From positions 3,286,001-3,350,000 of the forward strand of contig NZ_CP067089.2 of NCBI RefSeq assembly GCF_016616095.2: a DNA stretch of 64,000 nucleotides, in the 5' to 3' direction. Made by a program: the position numbers and the translations under genes. The number at the start of each line of letters is the position of its first letter. Position 1 is the first letter of the stretch. Of this stretch, positions 50,880 to 59,147 are shown in pieces. This DNA is from Breznakiella homolactica. Its GTDB lineage: Bacteria > Spirochaetota > Spirochaetia > Treponematales > Breznakiellaceae. The notes beneath the pieces were generated by a model that was given only the letters and a program-made list of their open reading frames with translations, ran no database searches and had not been told where the DNA came from.

Positions 50880-51065
50880 TCCGGAACGGCAGCCGTACCG
50901 AGGGACCCGAAGTGGGAGTGATGGAAGCCCCCGGAGCGGCAAAAGAACGTTTTGCCGCGAGGAGGCTGGAATCAGGGGGAGCAGCCCTCCCGCGAAAGGC
51001 AGCACCGAGCCGGTTAAGCCGGAAAACACCTGGGTGCTTTCCGGCTTGTCAGTCCCGGTACTCCC
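50880..51065. repeat. Plus-strand copy of the intergenic repeat, abutting ptb
   Basis: Starting at GGACCCGAAGTGGGAGTG and ending about GGTACTCCCCC, this stretch matches the copies at 24.19-24.33 kb (inverted) and 24.43-24.56 kb: shared blocks are CCCGAAGTGGG, GGCTGGAA, AGGGGGAGCAGCCCTC and GAGCCGGTTAAG. A terminal hairpin pairs AAGCCGGAAA with TTTCCGGCTT (51015-51048). The ptb stop codon at 51049-51051 lies within the repeat end, so the repeat has replaced or abutted the original 3' flank. Confidence 0.75.
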
Positions 51066-51975
51066 CCGCAAGTACCGCCAGGGCAATGGATGCCTGTTTG
51101 GTTTCCGCGGAATCCGCCCGGCTGGTGAGAATTACCGGGACACGGGTACCCAGGATAAGTCCCGCGCTTTTTGCCCGGCCCAGGTTCATAAGGGCTTTAT
51201 ACAGAATATTTCCCGCTTCGATGGCCGGGGCTATGAGTATGTCGGCGTCCCCGCCCACGGGGCTGTCGATGCCCTTAACCGCCACAGAACCGGGGCTTAC
51301 GGCGTTGTCCAGCGCCAGCGGGCCGTCCACGATGCAGCCGGGGATTGCCCCCCGCCGGTTCATCTGGGTGAGAATCGCCGCGTCGGCGGTGCAGGGCATG
51401 CGTACGGGATTTACCATTTCCAGGGCCGCCAGGAGCGCAACCTTGGGGACGGCAATGTCCAGGCTGTGGGCCAGAGCCACGGCGTTTTCGATGATCCGCT
51501 GTTTTTCCTCAACCCCCGGGGCGATATTGAGAGCCCCGTCGGTCAGAAAAAGAAGTTTATGGTAACAGGGGGACTCAATGACACTCACATGGCTGATGAG
51601 TGTCCCCTGGTTGAGACCCATATCCTTCCGGAGCACCGCCCGGAGAAAATCGGCGCTTTCCACCAGACCTTTCATTACCAGGTCCGCCGTACCCTCCCGG
51701 ATCATGGAAACCGCCGTAAAGGCGGCGGCGGCTTTTTCCTCTTCCTGAATTATCTCAAACGCGGAAATATCCACGGCCCCTTTCCTGGCCGCCGCGGCTA
51801 TTTTTTCCCGGTCTCCCACGAGAACCGCTTCTCCGAGGCCCAGGTTTCTGGCATCCGCCGCCGCCTTGAGCACCGCCGCGTCCTGGGCACAGGCAATGGC
51901 AATCCGGGGCGGCTTTTTGCCGGACCGCTGGACGGTTTCCCGGGCTTTTTCGATTATTTCTTGTATGGTTTTCAT
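51049..51975 (-). CDS. ptb: Phosphate butyryltransferase-like enzyme
   Basis: This 308-residue protein is of the phosphate acetyl/butaryl transferase family (bifunctional type absent): DLVMKGLVESADFLRAVL near residue 98, KLLFLTDGALNIAPGVEEK near residue 135, ALEMVNPVRMPCTADAAIL near residue 178 and DILIAPAIEAGNILYKAL near residue 245. Length and pattern are those of Ptb, which interconverts acyl-CoA and acyl phosphate for butyryl or branched-chain substrates. Together with the butyrate kinase at 56654-57721 it would form ATP from the acyl-CoA made by the oxidoreductase. Its 3' end lies in a repeat, and two lipoprotein genes separate it from buk. Confidence 0.88.
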   Translation of the reverse strand: MKTIQEIIEKARETVQRSGKKPPRIAIACAQDAAVLKAAADARNLGLGEAVLVGDREKIAAAARKGAVDISAFEIIQEEEKAAAAFTAVSMIREGTADLVMKGLVESADFLRAVLRKDMGLNQGTLISHVSVIESPCYHKLLFLTDGALNIAPGVEEKQRIIENAVALAHSLDIAVPKVALLAALEMVNPVRMPCTADAAILTQMNRRGAIPGCIVDGPLALDNAVSPGSVAVKGIDSPVGGDADILIAPAIEAGNILYKALMNLGRAKSAGLILGTRVPVILTSRADSAETKQASIALAVLAGEYRD

Positions 51976-52120
51976 CTACAGGGAATTCTAACCCACCGGA
52001 AAATTATTCGCAATCAGTAAACTGTAGGGAAAATATATGCCCGGAAACGTTATTTTCCCTCAGATCGGGAAAAAATTGTGGTATGATTTCTGTTAATCAT
52101 TGTATAGCAGGAAGTTAGGT

Positions 52121-54349
52121 TTGGGAAAAAAGCAGCATACCGCTTTTATTTTGTGTCTATTCATTACTATTGCCCTCATGTTTTCCGGGGGCTGTGAACT
52201 GTTCAACCTTTCTGCCCCAGATTATATAATAGAATACACCAACAACGCCGCGGGAATGCGCTGGGATTTTGAGACCGGGACAACCAACGCCCCACGGTCG
52301 GGGAACCTCGTGATACCGCCGGCGGACGCGGATAATCCCGCTATTATCAGGGTGCGCCTCAGAAACCCGCAATCCTATTCGATCATCCCGAACGCGGAAA
52401 TTGTTTCGGCCGGAGGCCCGGGTGTAATAGATGCCGCCGCGGAATTCTTTGCCCATGATAGTGTCGTGATCTCCCTGTACGATGTACAGGTTAAGGACCG
52501 GTTCAGTGTCAGACTGCATCTGCGGACCGCGGACGGATTGAGGAATTTTGAAACCTTTGAGATTCCGCTCATAACCTGCAACACCGCGCCGGAAATGCCT
52601 TCGGGCCTTAAGGTCCCGGAAAAAACGGCCCAGGGTTATCCTGTGGCGGCCTGGGAAATGAACGTGACCGATGACCATGATGATGTCAATGAAGTAACGG
52701 TCCGGTTTAAGGAAGGCGAGTCCGAGGCTGCTGAAAAAACCTATTACCGGTCCGGAACACCCGGTGAATGGCGTGCCGGAGACGGATCAGTCCTGGAGTA
52801 TACCGGCAATGCCTTCCGGGCTGTTTTCCCCATGGTACAGCTGGGCGGGACAACGCTGGATGATCATTACCATTTCCACCTTACCCTGACGGATGACGAC
52901 GGGTTTTCCGAGACCGCCGCTACCGCAGGTTTCGGAGCGGACCAGTCCCCGGTGGTGCTCATCAATTTTGACCCCAATACGTCTGAAGAAACGGCGCTGA
53001 TAACCATGACCGCTCCGGGCGGAACCGGCGGAACGGTACTCTGGTATACCCTGAACGGCGGTTCGAGGACGAGATATACCGGAGCGTTCCGGACGGAGAA
53101 CGGCACCGTGATACGGGCGTGGAGCGAAACACCGGATCTTATGAATTCCTACAGCACCACGGTAAAGGTGGTTCTGATCCAGTCGGTATACGTTAAACCG
53201 TCCGACGGACCGGACACGGGAACCGAAGATGAAGGCTGGACCCCGGATGAACCGGTACAGACCGTTGCAAAAGCCCTGGAGATCTTCAGAAACAAGGGAA
53301 TGGCCTACGGCAGAATTGTCCTGATGGAAACCATTTCTCCATCGCCGGAAATCGCCGGCAGCCAGGGCTTTTTCGATCTCAACACTTCCAGTCTGGGCAG
53401 CCTCAGCGAACTGGAAATCAGCGGTTACAATACCGGTACAAGAACCATCGTCGACGCGCAGCAGTCAAGACGGGTAATTGCCGTGGATAAGGCGGGAGTG
53501 AAGGTAACTTTAAAAAACCTTGAAATCACCGGCGGTAAACTGACGGGTTCAACCAATAACGGGAGCGGAATCCTCTTCGCCTCCGGGGCGGAGCTGGTCC
53601 TGGACAACTGCCTCATCCGGGGCAATGCCACGGACGGCGCCGGCGGGGCCCTGTATGTACAGGGAGCGGCCGTGGTTACCATGGTCAGCGGAACGGTCAG
53701 CGATAATACCGCCGGGGGATCTAACGGTTCCGCGGTTTACCTGGACGGCAGTTCGGCTCTTAAAACCGGCGGCACCGCCCGGATTCAGGGCGGCGATGTG
53801 TATCTCAAATCGGGCAATCCCGTCAGCATAATAAGTAATTTTGACGGAACTGTTCCCGCGGGAAGCATAAGCGTCACTCCGGCTCAATATTCCGTTAATA
53901 CAGCCCAGCGCATCCTGGCCGCGGCCTCTCCGGCGAGCCTGAGTCCGGCAAATATCGGGAAATTCGCAATCCGGCCGGATTCGGCAAATCCGTCAACCTC
54001 CTGGAGTATAGACAGCGCGGGGTACCTGGCCGCCGGACTTTCCGTGACCTGTGAACTTGACGCCGACTTTCCGATTCTCTTTTTTCCCGCAGTAATAAGC
54101 CCCCGGACGGCAAGCAAAGGTTCTACGGTTTCCATAACCGTAACGCTGCCGGGCGGGTCCTATCTCCCGGCCGGAACGGTGTGGACGCTTTTTGCGGACG
54201 GAACCGCCGTCAGTCTGGGCTCCGCCAGCGGGGCGACGTACACCTTTACCGTTCCCAATACGTATACCGGGGATTACCGGATAGACCTGGAAGTCAAATT
54301 CAACAACCGGGCGTATTCTGGCGGATTTATGCTGAGGGTACCTAAGTGA
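52121..54349 (+). CDS. Large lipoprotein with chitobiase-like and beta-helix parts
   Basis: This 742-residue protein starts at TTG 52121 (AGGAAG upstream) and has a signal with a lipobox ending SGGC near residue 28. The mature protein starts with beta-rich repeats; a chitobiase C-terminal-like segment, VLWYTLNGGSRTRYTGAFRTENG, lies at about residues 305-340. A DUF1565-type entry, VYVKPSDGPDTGTEDEGWTPDEPVQTVAKAL, follows near residue 370, then beta-helix rungs with GSGILFASGAELVLDNCLI. It is probably surface exposed, as a carbohydrate- or host-binding protein. It overlaps the next lipoprotein gene by 4 bases. Both lie on the opposite strand to buk and ptb. Confidence 0.82.
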   Translation: MGKKQHTAFILCLFITIALMFSGGCELFNLSAPDYIIEYTNNAAGMRWDFETGTTNAPRSGNLVIPPADADNPAIIRVRLRNPQSYSIIPNAEIVSAGGPGVIDAAAEFFAHDSVVISLYDVQVKDRFSVRLHLRTADGLRNFETFEIPLITCNTAPEMPSGLKVPEKTAQGYPVAAWEMNVTDDHDDVNEVTVRFKEGESEAAEKTYYRSGTPGEWRAGDGSVLEYTGNAFRAVFPMVQLGGTTLDDHYHFHLTLTDDDGFSETAATAGFGADQSPVVLINFDPNTSEETALITMTAPGGTGGTVLWYTLNGGSRTRYTGAFRTENGTVIRAWSETPDLMNSYSTTVKVVLIQSVYVKPSDGPDTGTEDEGWTPDEPVQTVAKALEIFRNKGMAYGRIVLMETISPSPEIAGSQGFFDLNTSSLGSLSELEISGYNTGTRTIVDAQQSRRVIAVDKAGVKVTLKNLEITGGKLTGSTNNGSGILFASGAELVLDNCLIRGNATDGAGGALYVQGAAVVTMVSGTVSDNTAGGSNGSAVYLDGSSALKTGGTARIQGGDVYLKSGNPVSIISNFDGTVPAGSISVTPAQYSVNTAQRILAAASPASLSPANIGKFAIRPDSANPSTSWSIDSAGYLAAGLSVTCELDADFPILFFPAVISPRTASKGSTVSITVTLPGGSYLPAGTVWTLFADGTAVSLGSASGATYTFTVPNTYTGDYRIDLEVKFNNRAYSGGFMLRVPK

Positions 54350-56553
54350 AACATTCAAATTTTGTCATGAATATCCTGTACGCCGCTGTTCTGCCGGTGG
54401 CGGCCGCGGTTTTTCTGTTCGTTTCCGCCTGCGGAAACATTACCGCTCCCTCCGACGGCACGGGCACAATCCAGGGAGAATCCCTGACGATCCGGATCAC
54501 GGGGCCCGGGGCAGACTCCAGGACCGCTATCCCCTCGGACGCCATTGGATTCACCGTGGATAAATACGAAGTGGGATTATACAAAAGTACGACCCCGGAG
54601 CTGATCGGGACGCTTGCCACCGTGGAAAATCCCGGAGCGTCCGAATCCCTGACATTATCCGTCAGGGAAGGCGGAACCAGTCTTCAGGTAATTGTCCGGG
54701 CTTACCGCGGGAGCACGGTGGCTGCCATTGGCAGGACATCTCTTACCAACGCGGACATCGCGGCGGGAAATTCCGTGACCGTTACGGTCAGTCCCGTAGG
54801 GGAAGGGACCGGGTCGGTCCGGCTGGGAGTCACGTTCCCGGCCTCCGCGGAGATCACCAAGGTCACCGCGGACCTGGACTGCGGCGGCGCCTCATTCACG
54901 CATACATTCGGGGACGGCAGTACTCTCATAAATCCCCAGAAGATTATTGTGACCTTTTCCTCCGTTGGGGTAGGAGCCGGCCGATTAAAGCTGAGTTTCT
55001 ATCGATCAGGTGACGTTCCTGCGGCGGTATTTTCCGAAAGTGTCAACGTATGGCAGAACGCGGAAACCGATACCTGGATACTCCCCGGGATGAATATATC
55101 GCAGAGCCTGGATCTGTCGGCATCGGACTTTTACGATACCACCGTAAACATTACCGGGCTGACCGCCGCATTTACCAGCGGCGGGAACAATGAGATAACC
55201 TTTTCCTCTGAGCAAACAAGCTATACCATAAACAATCCCGGAAGCAGCCAGACAAATCTTTTTGTGTCCTTTGCGCTGCCCATGGAGGGACAGAATTTTA
55301 CCGTAACCAGGGGCGGTACAACACAGTCTTTTACTTATTCCGGCGGACGGTATACTGGGACAATTCCCCTGACGGGCGGATATAATAATATAATCATTAC
55401 CGTTACAGCCCCGAATAAGGTCAGCCTGAAAAGGTACTTCATTTATTTTGGTAATTCCGATATTTACGTATCATCAAACGGCAGTGATACTACCGGCTTG
55501 GGAACCAGTGCCTCTCCCTTTAAAACCGTGGGGAAGGCGCTGTCAATGGTATCAGGCCAGCGGTCAATTATTCCCACTGCGACAATCCATATTTCGGGGA
55601 TTTTGAATACCATCGATGAATATTCTTCTTCTACGACCACACCACAAACCAATATATATATCGCGGGTCAATCTACGTATCCCGACCTGACTTTTCAGGG
55701 CGGACCTTCGCCGGGAATTATAGACGGCAGCGGAAGCGGTAAGAATATCATGATGATTGCCAACGGAGCCAATGTTACCATGGGTTCAAACCTGACCCTG
55801 CAGAACGGAACCTCCAGCACCAGCGGAGGAGGAGTGTACATCTGGGGCGGAAGTACGTTCACTATGACCGGCGGCGTTATTACCGGCAATGAAGCTACCC
55901 TGGGCAACGGCGGGGGCGTTTGCATTTCTGGGGCTGGCTCCACATTTACCATGAAGGGAAGTGCGGCAATTTATCGCAACCAATGTATCAGTTCATCCTA
56001 CGGCGGCGCTGGAATATATGTTGGTTCCGGCGCTTCGTTTTCCATGAGTGAAAACGCGCAAATTTACGGGAATACCGGAGGCAAATTTGGCGGTGGGGTG
56101 TTTGTGGTGGATGAGGCTGCATTTACCATGGAGGGCGGGACCATAGGAAAAAACGTCTCTCCTAATACATCTAACAGCGGCGGCGGAGTTTGTGTATACC
56201 GAGGCAGTACTTTTACCATGAGCGGGAATGCGCTGATAGCGTATAATGAAGCTGAAACTAACGGCGGCGGCGTCTATGTGTTTTCGGGAAACCCGGATCC
56301 CATTCCTTGTGTGTTTACCATGACCGGAAGTGCCAGGATAGAAAATAATAAGGCGGTTCAATATGGCGGCGGCGTTTCTGTAGTTTCAAGGAATGCAAAA
56401 ATCAGTACCTTTACCATGGCCACTACAAATAGGGTTCAGAACAACCAGGCAGCCTCCGGCGGCGGTGTCCATAATTCCTCTGGAATACTAACTGGTGTTG
56501 CTGAAGGTTCAACGGTGATAAACAACACAACCCCACAAATTTATATTGAATAG
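54346..56553 (+). CDS. Large beta-helix lipoprotein
   Basis: This 735-residue protein starts at GTG 54346 (GAGGGT upstream, overlapping the preceding TGA) and has a lipobox ending VSAC near residue 28. The first 370 residues are beta-sandwich-like; DIYVSSNGSDTTGLGTSASPFKTVGKAL near residue 375 is a DUF1565-type entry. Residues about 470-725 form a parallel beta-helix built from repeated GGGVY/FTMTG/ITGNEA rungs, as in pectin-lyase-like surface proteins. It pairs with the upstream lipoprotein and is probably cotranscribed. Surface location and adhesion or glycan binding are inferred from the fold only. Confidence 0.82.
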   Translation: MKHSNFVMNILYAAVLPVAAAVFLFVSACGNITAPSDGTGTIQGESLTIRITGPGADSRTAIPSDAIGFTVDKYEVGLYKSTTPELIGTLATVENPGASESLTLSVREGGTSLQVIVRAYRGSTVAAIGRTSLTNADIAAGNSVTVTVSPVGEGTGSVRLGVTFPASAEITKVTADLDCGGASFTHTFGDGSTLINPQKIIVTFSSVGVGAGRLKLSFYRSGDVPAAVFSESVNVWQNAETDTWILPGMNISQSLDLSASDFYDTTVNITGLTAAFTSGGNNEITFSSEQTSYTINNPGSSQTNLFVSFALPMEGQNFTVTRGGTTQSFTYSGGRYTGTIPLTGGYNNIIITVTAPNKVSLKRYFIYFGNSDIYVSSNGSDTTGLGTSASPFKTVGKALSMVSGQRSIIPTATIHISGILNTIDEYSSSTTTPQTNIYIAGQSTYPDLTFQGGPSPGIIDGSGSGKNIMMIANGANVTMGSNLTLQNGTSSTSGGGVYIWGGSTFTMTGGVITGNEATLGNGGGVCISGAGSTFTMKGSAAIYRNQCISSSYGGAGIYVGSGASFSMSENAQIYGNTGGKFGGGVFVVDEAAFTMEGGTIGKNVSPNTSNSGGGVCVYRGSTFTMSGNALIAYNEAETNGGGVYVFSGNPDPIPCVFTMTGSARIENNKAVQYGGGVSVVSRNAKISTFTMATTNRVQNNQAASGGGVHNSSGILTGVAEGSTVINNTTPQIYIE

Positions 56554-56603
56554 CGAACGCCGGAAGATGCTGTGCTTCAATTCTGTTTTGGACTGTTCCT
56601 CAT

Positions 56604-56727
56604 CCCGGAGTTCCGCGTCCCGGAGGGCTCCGAGTTCAAATTATCCGGCAATCCTAATATTCCCGGGGAATCTCATCACCCCGGAGGACCCGGAGTCCAG
56701 CGTCCCGGAGGGCTTCGAGCTCAAATT
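56604..56727. repeat. Tandem partial duplication of the buk 3' end
   Basis: A 39-base segment inside the last codons of buk (56689-56727) recurs at 56604-56642, just downstream of the buk stop, with 35 of 39 matching bases and the same orientation. The downstream copy would encode a similar EFELGALRDAEL peptide but lies outside the gene. This looks like a tandem duplication at the junction with the inserted lipoprotein genes. Confidence 0.8.
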
Positions 56728-57721
56728 CCCCGGGATAGGAAGAAACCGGGGCGATCCAGGAAACCTTGGCCCTGATTGCGGCGACGAGTTCCTTCCAGCG
56801 GGCAATGCCGCCGGTAATGAGGATCCCGTCGATCATACCGTCCCCGGCGGCGGCCATGGCTCCGATGGCCTTGGCGATATTATAGACAAAGGCCCGGTAC
56901 ACTAGGTCCGCGTCCCGGTCGCCGGCGGCGATCATCTCTTTTACTTTCAATAGATCATTGGATCCCAGGTGGCTCATAAAGCCGCCCTTTCCGGCGAAGA
57001 GTTTCACCGTTTCTTCCCTGGTATATTTTCCTGAAAAACACAGATCCGCCACGGCCGCGGCGGGCAGCGCGCCGGACCGTTCCGGGGTAAAGGGGCCTTC
57101 ACCGTCCAGGGCATTGTTCACATCCGTTACCCGGCCCTGTTTATGGAGCCCGATGGTGATTCCGCCCCCGAGGTGCGCTGCAATGAGGTTCAGCTCCTCA
57201 TAGGGGACGCCCAGGATCGCCGCGTGCTGCCGGGCAACGGCTTTCTGGTTCAGGGCGTGGAAAATGCTCCGCCGCCGGATTTCTTTGATCCCGGTTATAC
57301 GGGCAATATCCTCCAGTTCATCCACCGTAACGGGATCGGCGATATATGCGGGAATACCGAGACTGTCCGCCATTTCCCCGGCGATGAGAAGCCCGAACCC
57401 CGACGCGTGGCCGCTTGCGGCCGATGCCGTGACTTCGCTGTGCATGGATTCATTGATCCGGTATATTCCCGATTCCATGGGCCGGAGCACGCCGCCCCGG
57501 GACATGATGCAGTCAAAACCGCGTAGGTCGATTCCCTGCGATTCGAGGCTGCGGGAAATGGCTTCCTTCTTAATCCGAAGGGTTTCCTCCAGCCCCGCGT
57601 TTTTTTCCTCTCCGGAAATTTCCAGTGGAATGGATTCTGAAAAGATTCTTTTCTTATCCCGGTACACCGCTATTTTCGTTGAGGTTGATCCCGGATTAAT
57701 CACAAAGACGGTCTGGTCCAT
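56654..57721 (-). CDS. buk: Butyrate kinase
   Basis: This 355-residue protein is of the acetate/butyrate kinase (ASKHA) family and has Buk-type length. VFVINPGSTSTKIAVYRDKK is the phosphate-1 loop near residue 5, MSRGGVLRPMESGIYRIN near residue 80, AHLGGGITIGLHKQGRVTDVNNALDGEGPFTPERSGALP near residue 185 and ILITGGIARWKELV near residue 300. It phosphorylates butyrate or branched-chain acids with ATP, or runs in reverse to make ATP from acyl phosphate. The ATG at 57721 was chosen because it precedes the first strand; the upstream extension is not conserved in this family. The 3' end is partly duplicated downstream. Confidence 0.93.
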   Translation of the reverse strand: MDQTVFVINPGSTSTKIAVYRDKKRIFSESIPLEISGEEKNAGLEETLRIKKEAISRSLESQGIDLRGFDCIMSRGGVLRPMESGIYRINESMHSEVTASAASGHASGFGLLIAGEMADSLGIPAYIADPVTVDELEDIARITGIKEIRRRSIFHALNQKAVARQHAAILGVPYEELNLIAAHLGGGITIGLHKQGRVTDVNNALDGEGPFTPERSGALPAAAVADLCFSGKYTREETVKLFAGKGGFMSHLGSNDLLKVKEMIAAGDRDADLVYRAFVYNIAKAIGAMAAAGDGMIDGILITGGIARWKELVAAIRAKVSWIAPVSSYPGEFELEALRDAGLRVLRGDEIPREY

Positions 57722-57812
57722 GGCTTTACCATTATCGCTGATTTGCCGGGTGGCCGCAAGCTGAACCGCCGCATTCACCTTTGATGCCGATTCCGGTATA
57801 CTCATCCCCGGT

Positions 57813-58364
57813 ATGGACCTTCTGCTCAAACCCTGTACGGCCTCCGATGCCGGCCTGCTCCGGCAGATCAGCCGGGAAACCTATTCCGAAACCTTCGCTC
57901 CCTGGACCGGTGCCGCGGTCTTGGCGCAATACCTCGATGAAGCCTACGCCCCGGAAAAACTTCTGCGGGAACTGGAAAATCCCGCGTCCCGGTTTTACTT
58001 TCTGTTCCGCGGCGGGGAAACCGCGGGATACCTCAAACTCAACGAGACACCGGCGCAGTCGGATGTTCATGATCCCGCTTCTCTGGAGGTGGAACGAATA
58101 TACGTCCGGTCGCAATTCAAGGGAATGGGCCTCGGCCGGTATCTTATTGATTTTGCCCTGGACCAGGCGGCTGGGGCGGGCAAAATCTATGTGTGGCTCG
58201 GGGTATGGGAAAAGAACCACCCGGCTCTGGGATTTTACCGTAAGATGGGGTTCGCGGAATTCGGGACACACCCCTTCAGAATGGGCGATGAAGTCCAGAC
58301 GGATCTTCTGATGCGGAAATTCCTGAACCCTTCGGACGGGGAGCCGGACCATGAAGAGCAGTGA
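57813..58364 (+). CDS. GNAT-family acetyltransferase
   Basis: This 183-residue protein has the GNAT core: LEVERIYVRSQFKGMGLGRYLIDFAL near residue 93 and WLGVWEKNHPALGFYRKMGFAEFG near residue 128. The N-terminal ISRETYSETFAPWT resembles PaiA/spermidine acetyltransferase-type GNATs that act on polyamines or small amines. The ATG lies divergent from buk, 92 bases away, with GGT as a weak ribosome site. It overlaps the next gene by 14 bases and is therefore coupled to the HEAT protein. Confidence 0.85.
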   Translation: MDLLLKPCTASDAGLLRQISRETYSETFAPWTGAAVLAQYLDEAYAPEKLLRELENPASRFYFLFRGGETAGYLKLNETPAQSDVHDPASLEVERIYVRSQFKGMGLGRYLIDFALDQAAGAGKIYVWLGVWEKNHPALGFYRKMGFAEFGTHPFRMGDEVQTDLLMRKFLNPSDGEPDHEEQ

Positions 58365-59061
58365 AGCCCAGCTCCGGGGGCGCGGCCTCCCGTCCGGCCA
58401 GGACCGCGCCCGGTTCGCCGGTCTTCCGGAAGAAAAACTTCCCAGGCTGCTCCGCAGTCCGGAGGCCGCGGAACGTACCATAGCCGCCGAACGTCTCGGC
58501 GCGGCGGGCAAAGACGGATACATTCCCCTGCTGTGCGAAGCCCTCAAATCCGAAAAAAAACTCTACACCAAACTGGCGGTCTGCGATGCCCTGGCAGGGT
58601 ACGGCGCCGCGGCGGTCCCCTGTCTGGTCCCTCTTCTTGGAACCATCGGCTCGAACCAGCACCGGGAACCCGCCATTGCCGACCTGGACAAAAAATGTTA
58701 CCCCCTGCCGCGGGATATTGTTTCCCGGATACTCATGCGGATCGGTCCGCCGGCGCTGCCGGGGATGATAGATATAATAGAAGGAAGTGACCGGAAAAAA
58801 ATATCAGAAGCCGTGGATGTGATCGGCCACATTACCTGGAATTTCCGGGATTTTTCCGCGGAGCAGGCTTTGACCGCCCTCCATGAGCGGAGCCGCGGGG
58901 ATGAACTCATCTTCTGGAAAACCATCCGGGCATTCCAGTCCTTTGAATCGGAACGGGTGCGCCGGCTTCTGGAAAATGTTCTGCAAAACAGCGGGAACGC
59001 GGTTTTCGTCAGGGAAGCCCAACGGAGCCTGGCCCGGATCGCCGGGAGAAGCGCGATCTGA
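58351..59061 (+). CDS. HEAT-repeat protein
   Basis: This 236-residue protein consists mostly of paired helices typical of HEAT repeats: AAERTIAAERLGAAGKDGYIPLLCEAL, KLAVCDALAGYGAAAVPCLVPLL, PRDIVSRILMRIGPPALPGMIDII and KKISEAVDVIGHITW, from about residue 35 to 180. HEAT proteins are scaffolds or enzyme regulators; no catalytic site is visible. The ATG at 58351 overlaps the GNAT gene by 14 bases, suggesting translational coupling. Cytoplasmic, no signal peptide. Confidence 0.75.
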   Translation: MKSSEAQLRGRGLPSGQDRARFAGLPEEKLPRLLRSPEAAERTIAAERLGAAGKDGYIPLLCEALKSEKKLYTKLAVCDALAGYGAAAVPCLVPLLGTIGSNQHREPAIADLDKKCYPLPRDIVSRILMRIGPPALPGMIDIIEGSDRKKISEAVDVIGHITWNFRDFSAEQALTALHERSRGDELIFWKTIRAFQSFESERVRRLLENVLQNSGNAVFVREAQRSLARIAGRSAI

Positions 59062-59147
59062 CCAAGGCTGCCGGCCCTGACGATTCACCCTTTACCGCTG
59101 CCGGAAAATGGTGGAAAATATTCTATCGACCTGCAAGGAGCCGTCCC

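Noticed and set aside
53600..56500. Possible CRISPR array or DNA repeat in the beta-helix and GLUG genes
   Set aside because: The repetition is at protein level with irregular spacing; there are no constant repeats with unique spacers and no cas genes.
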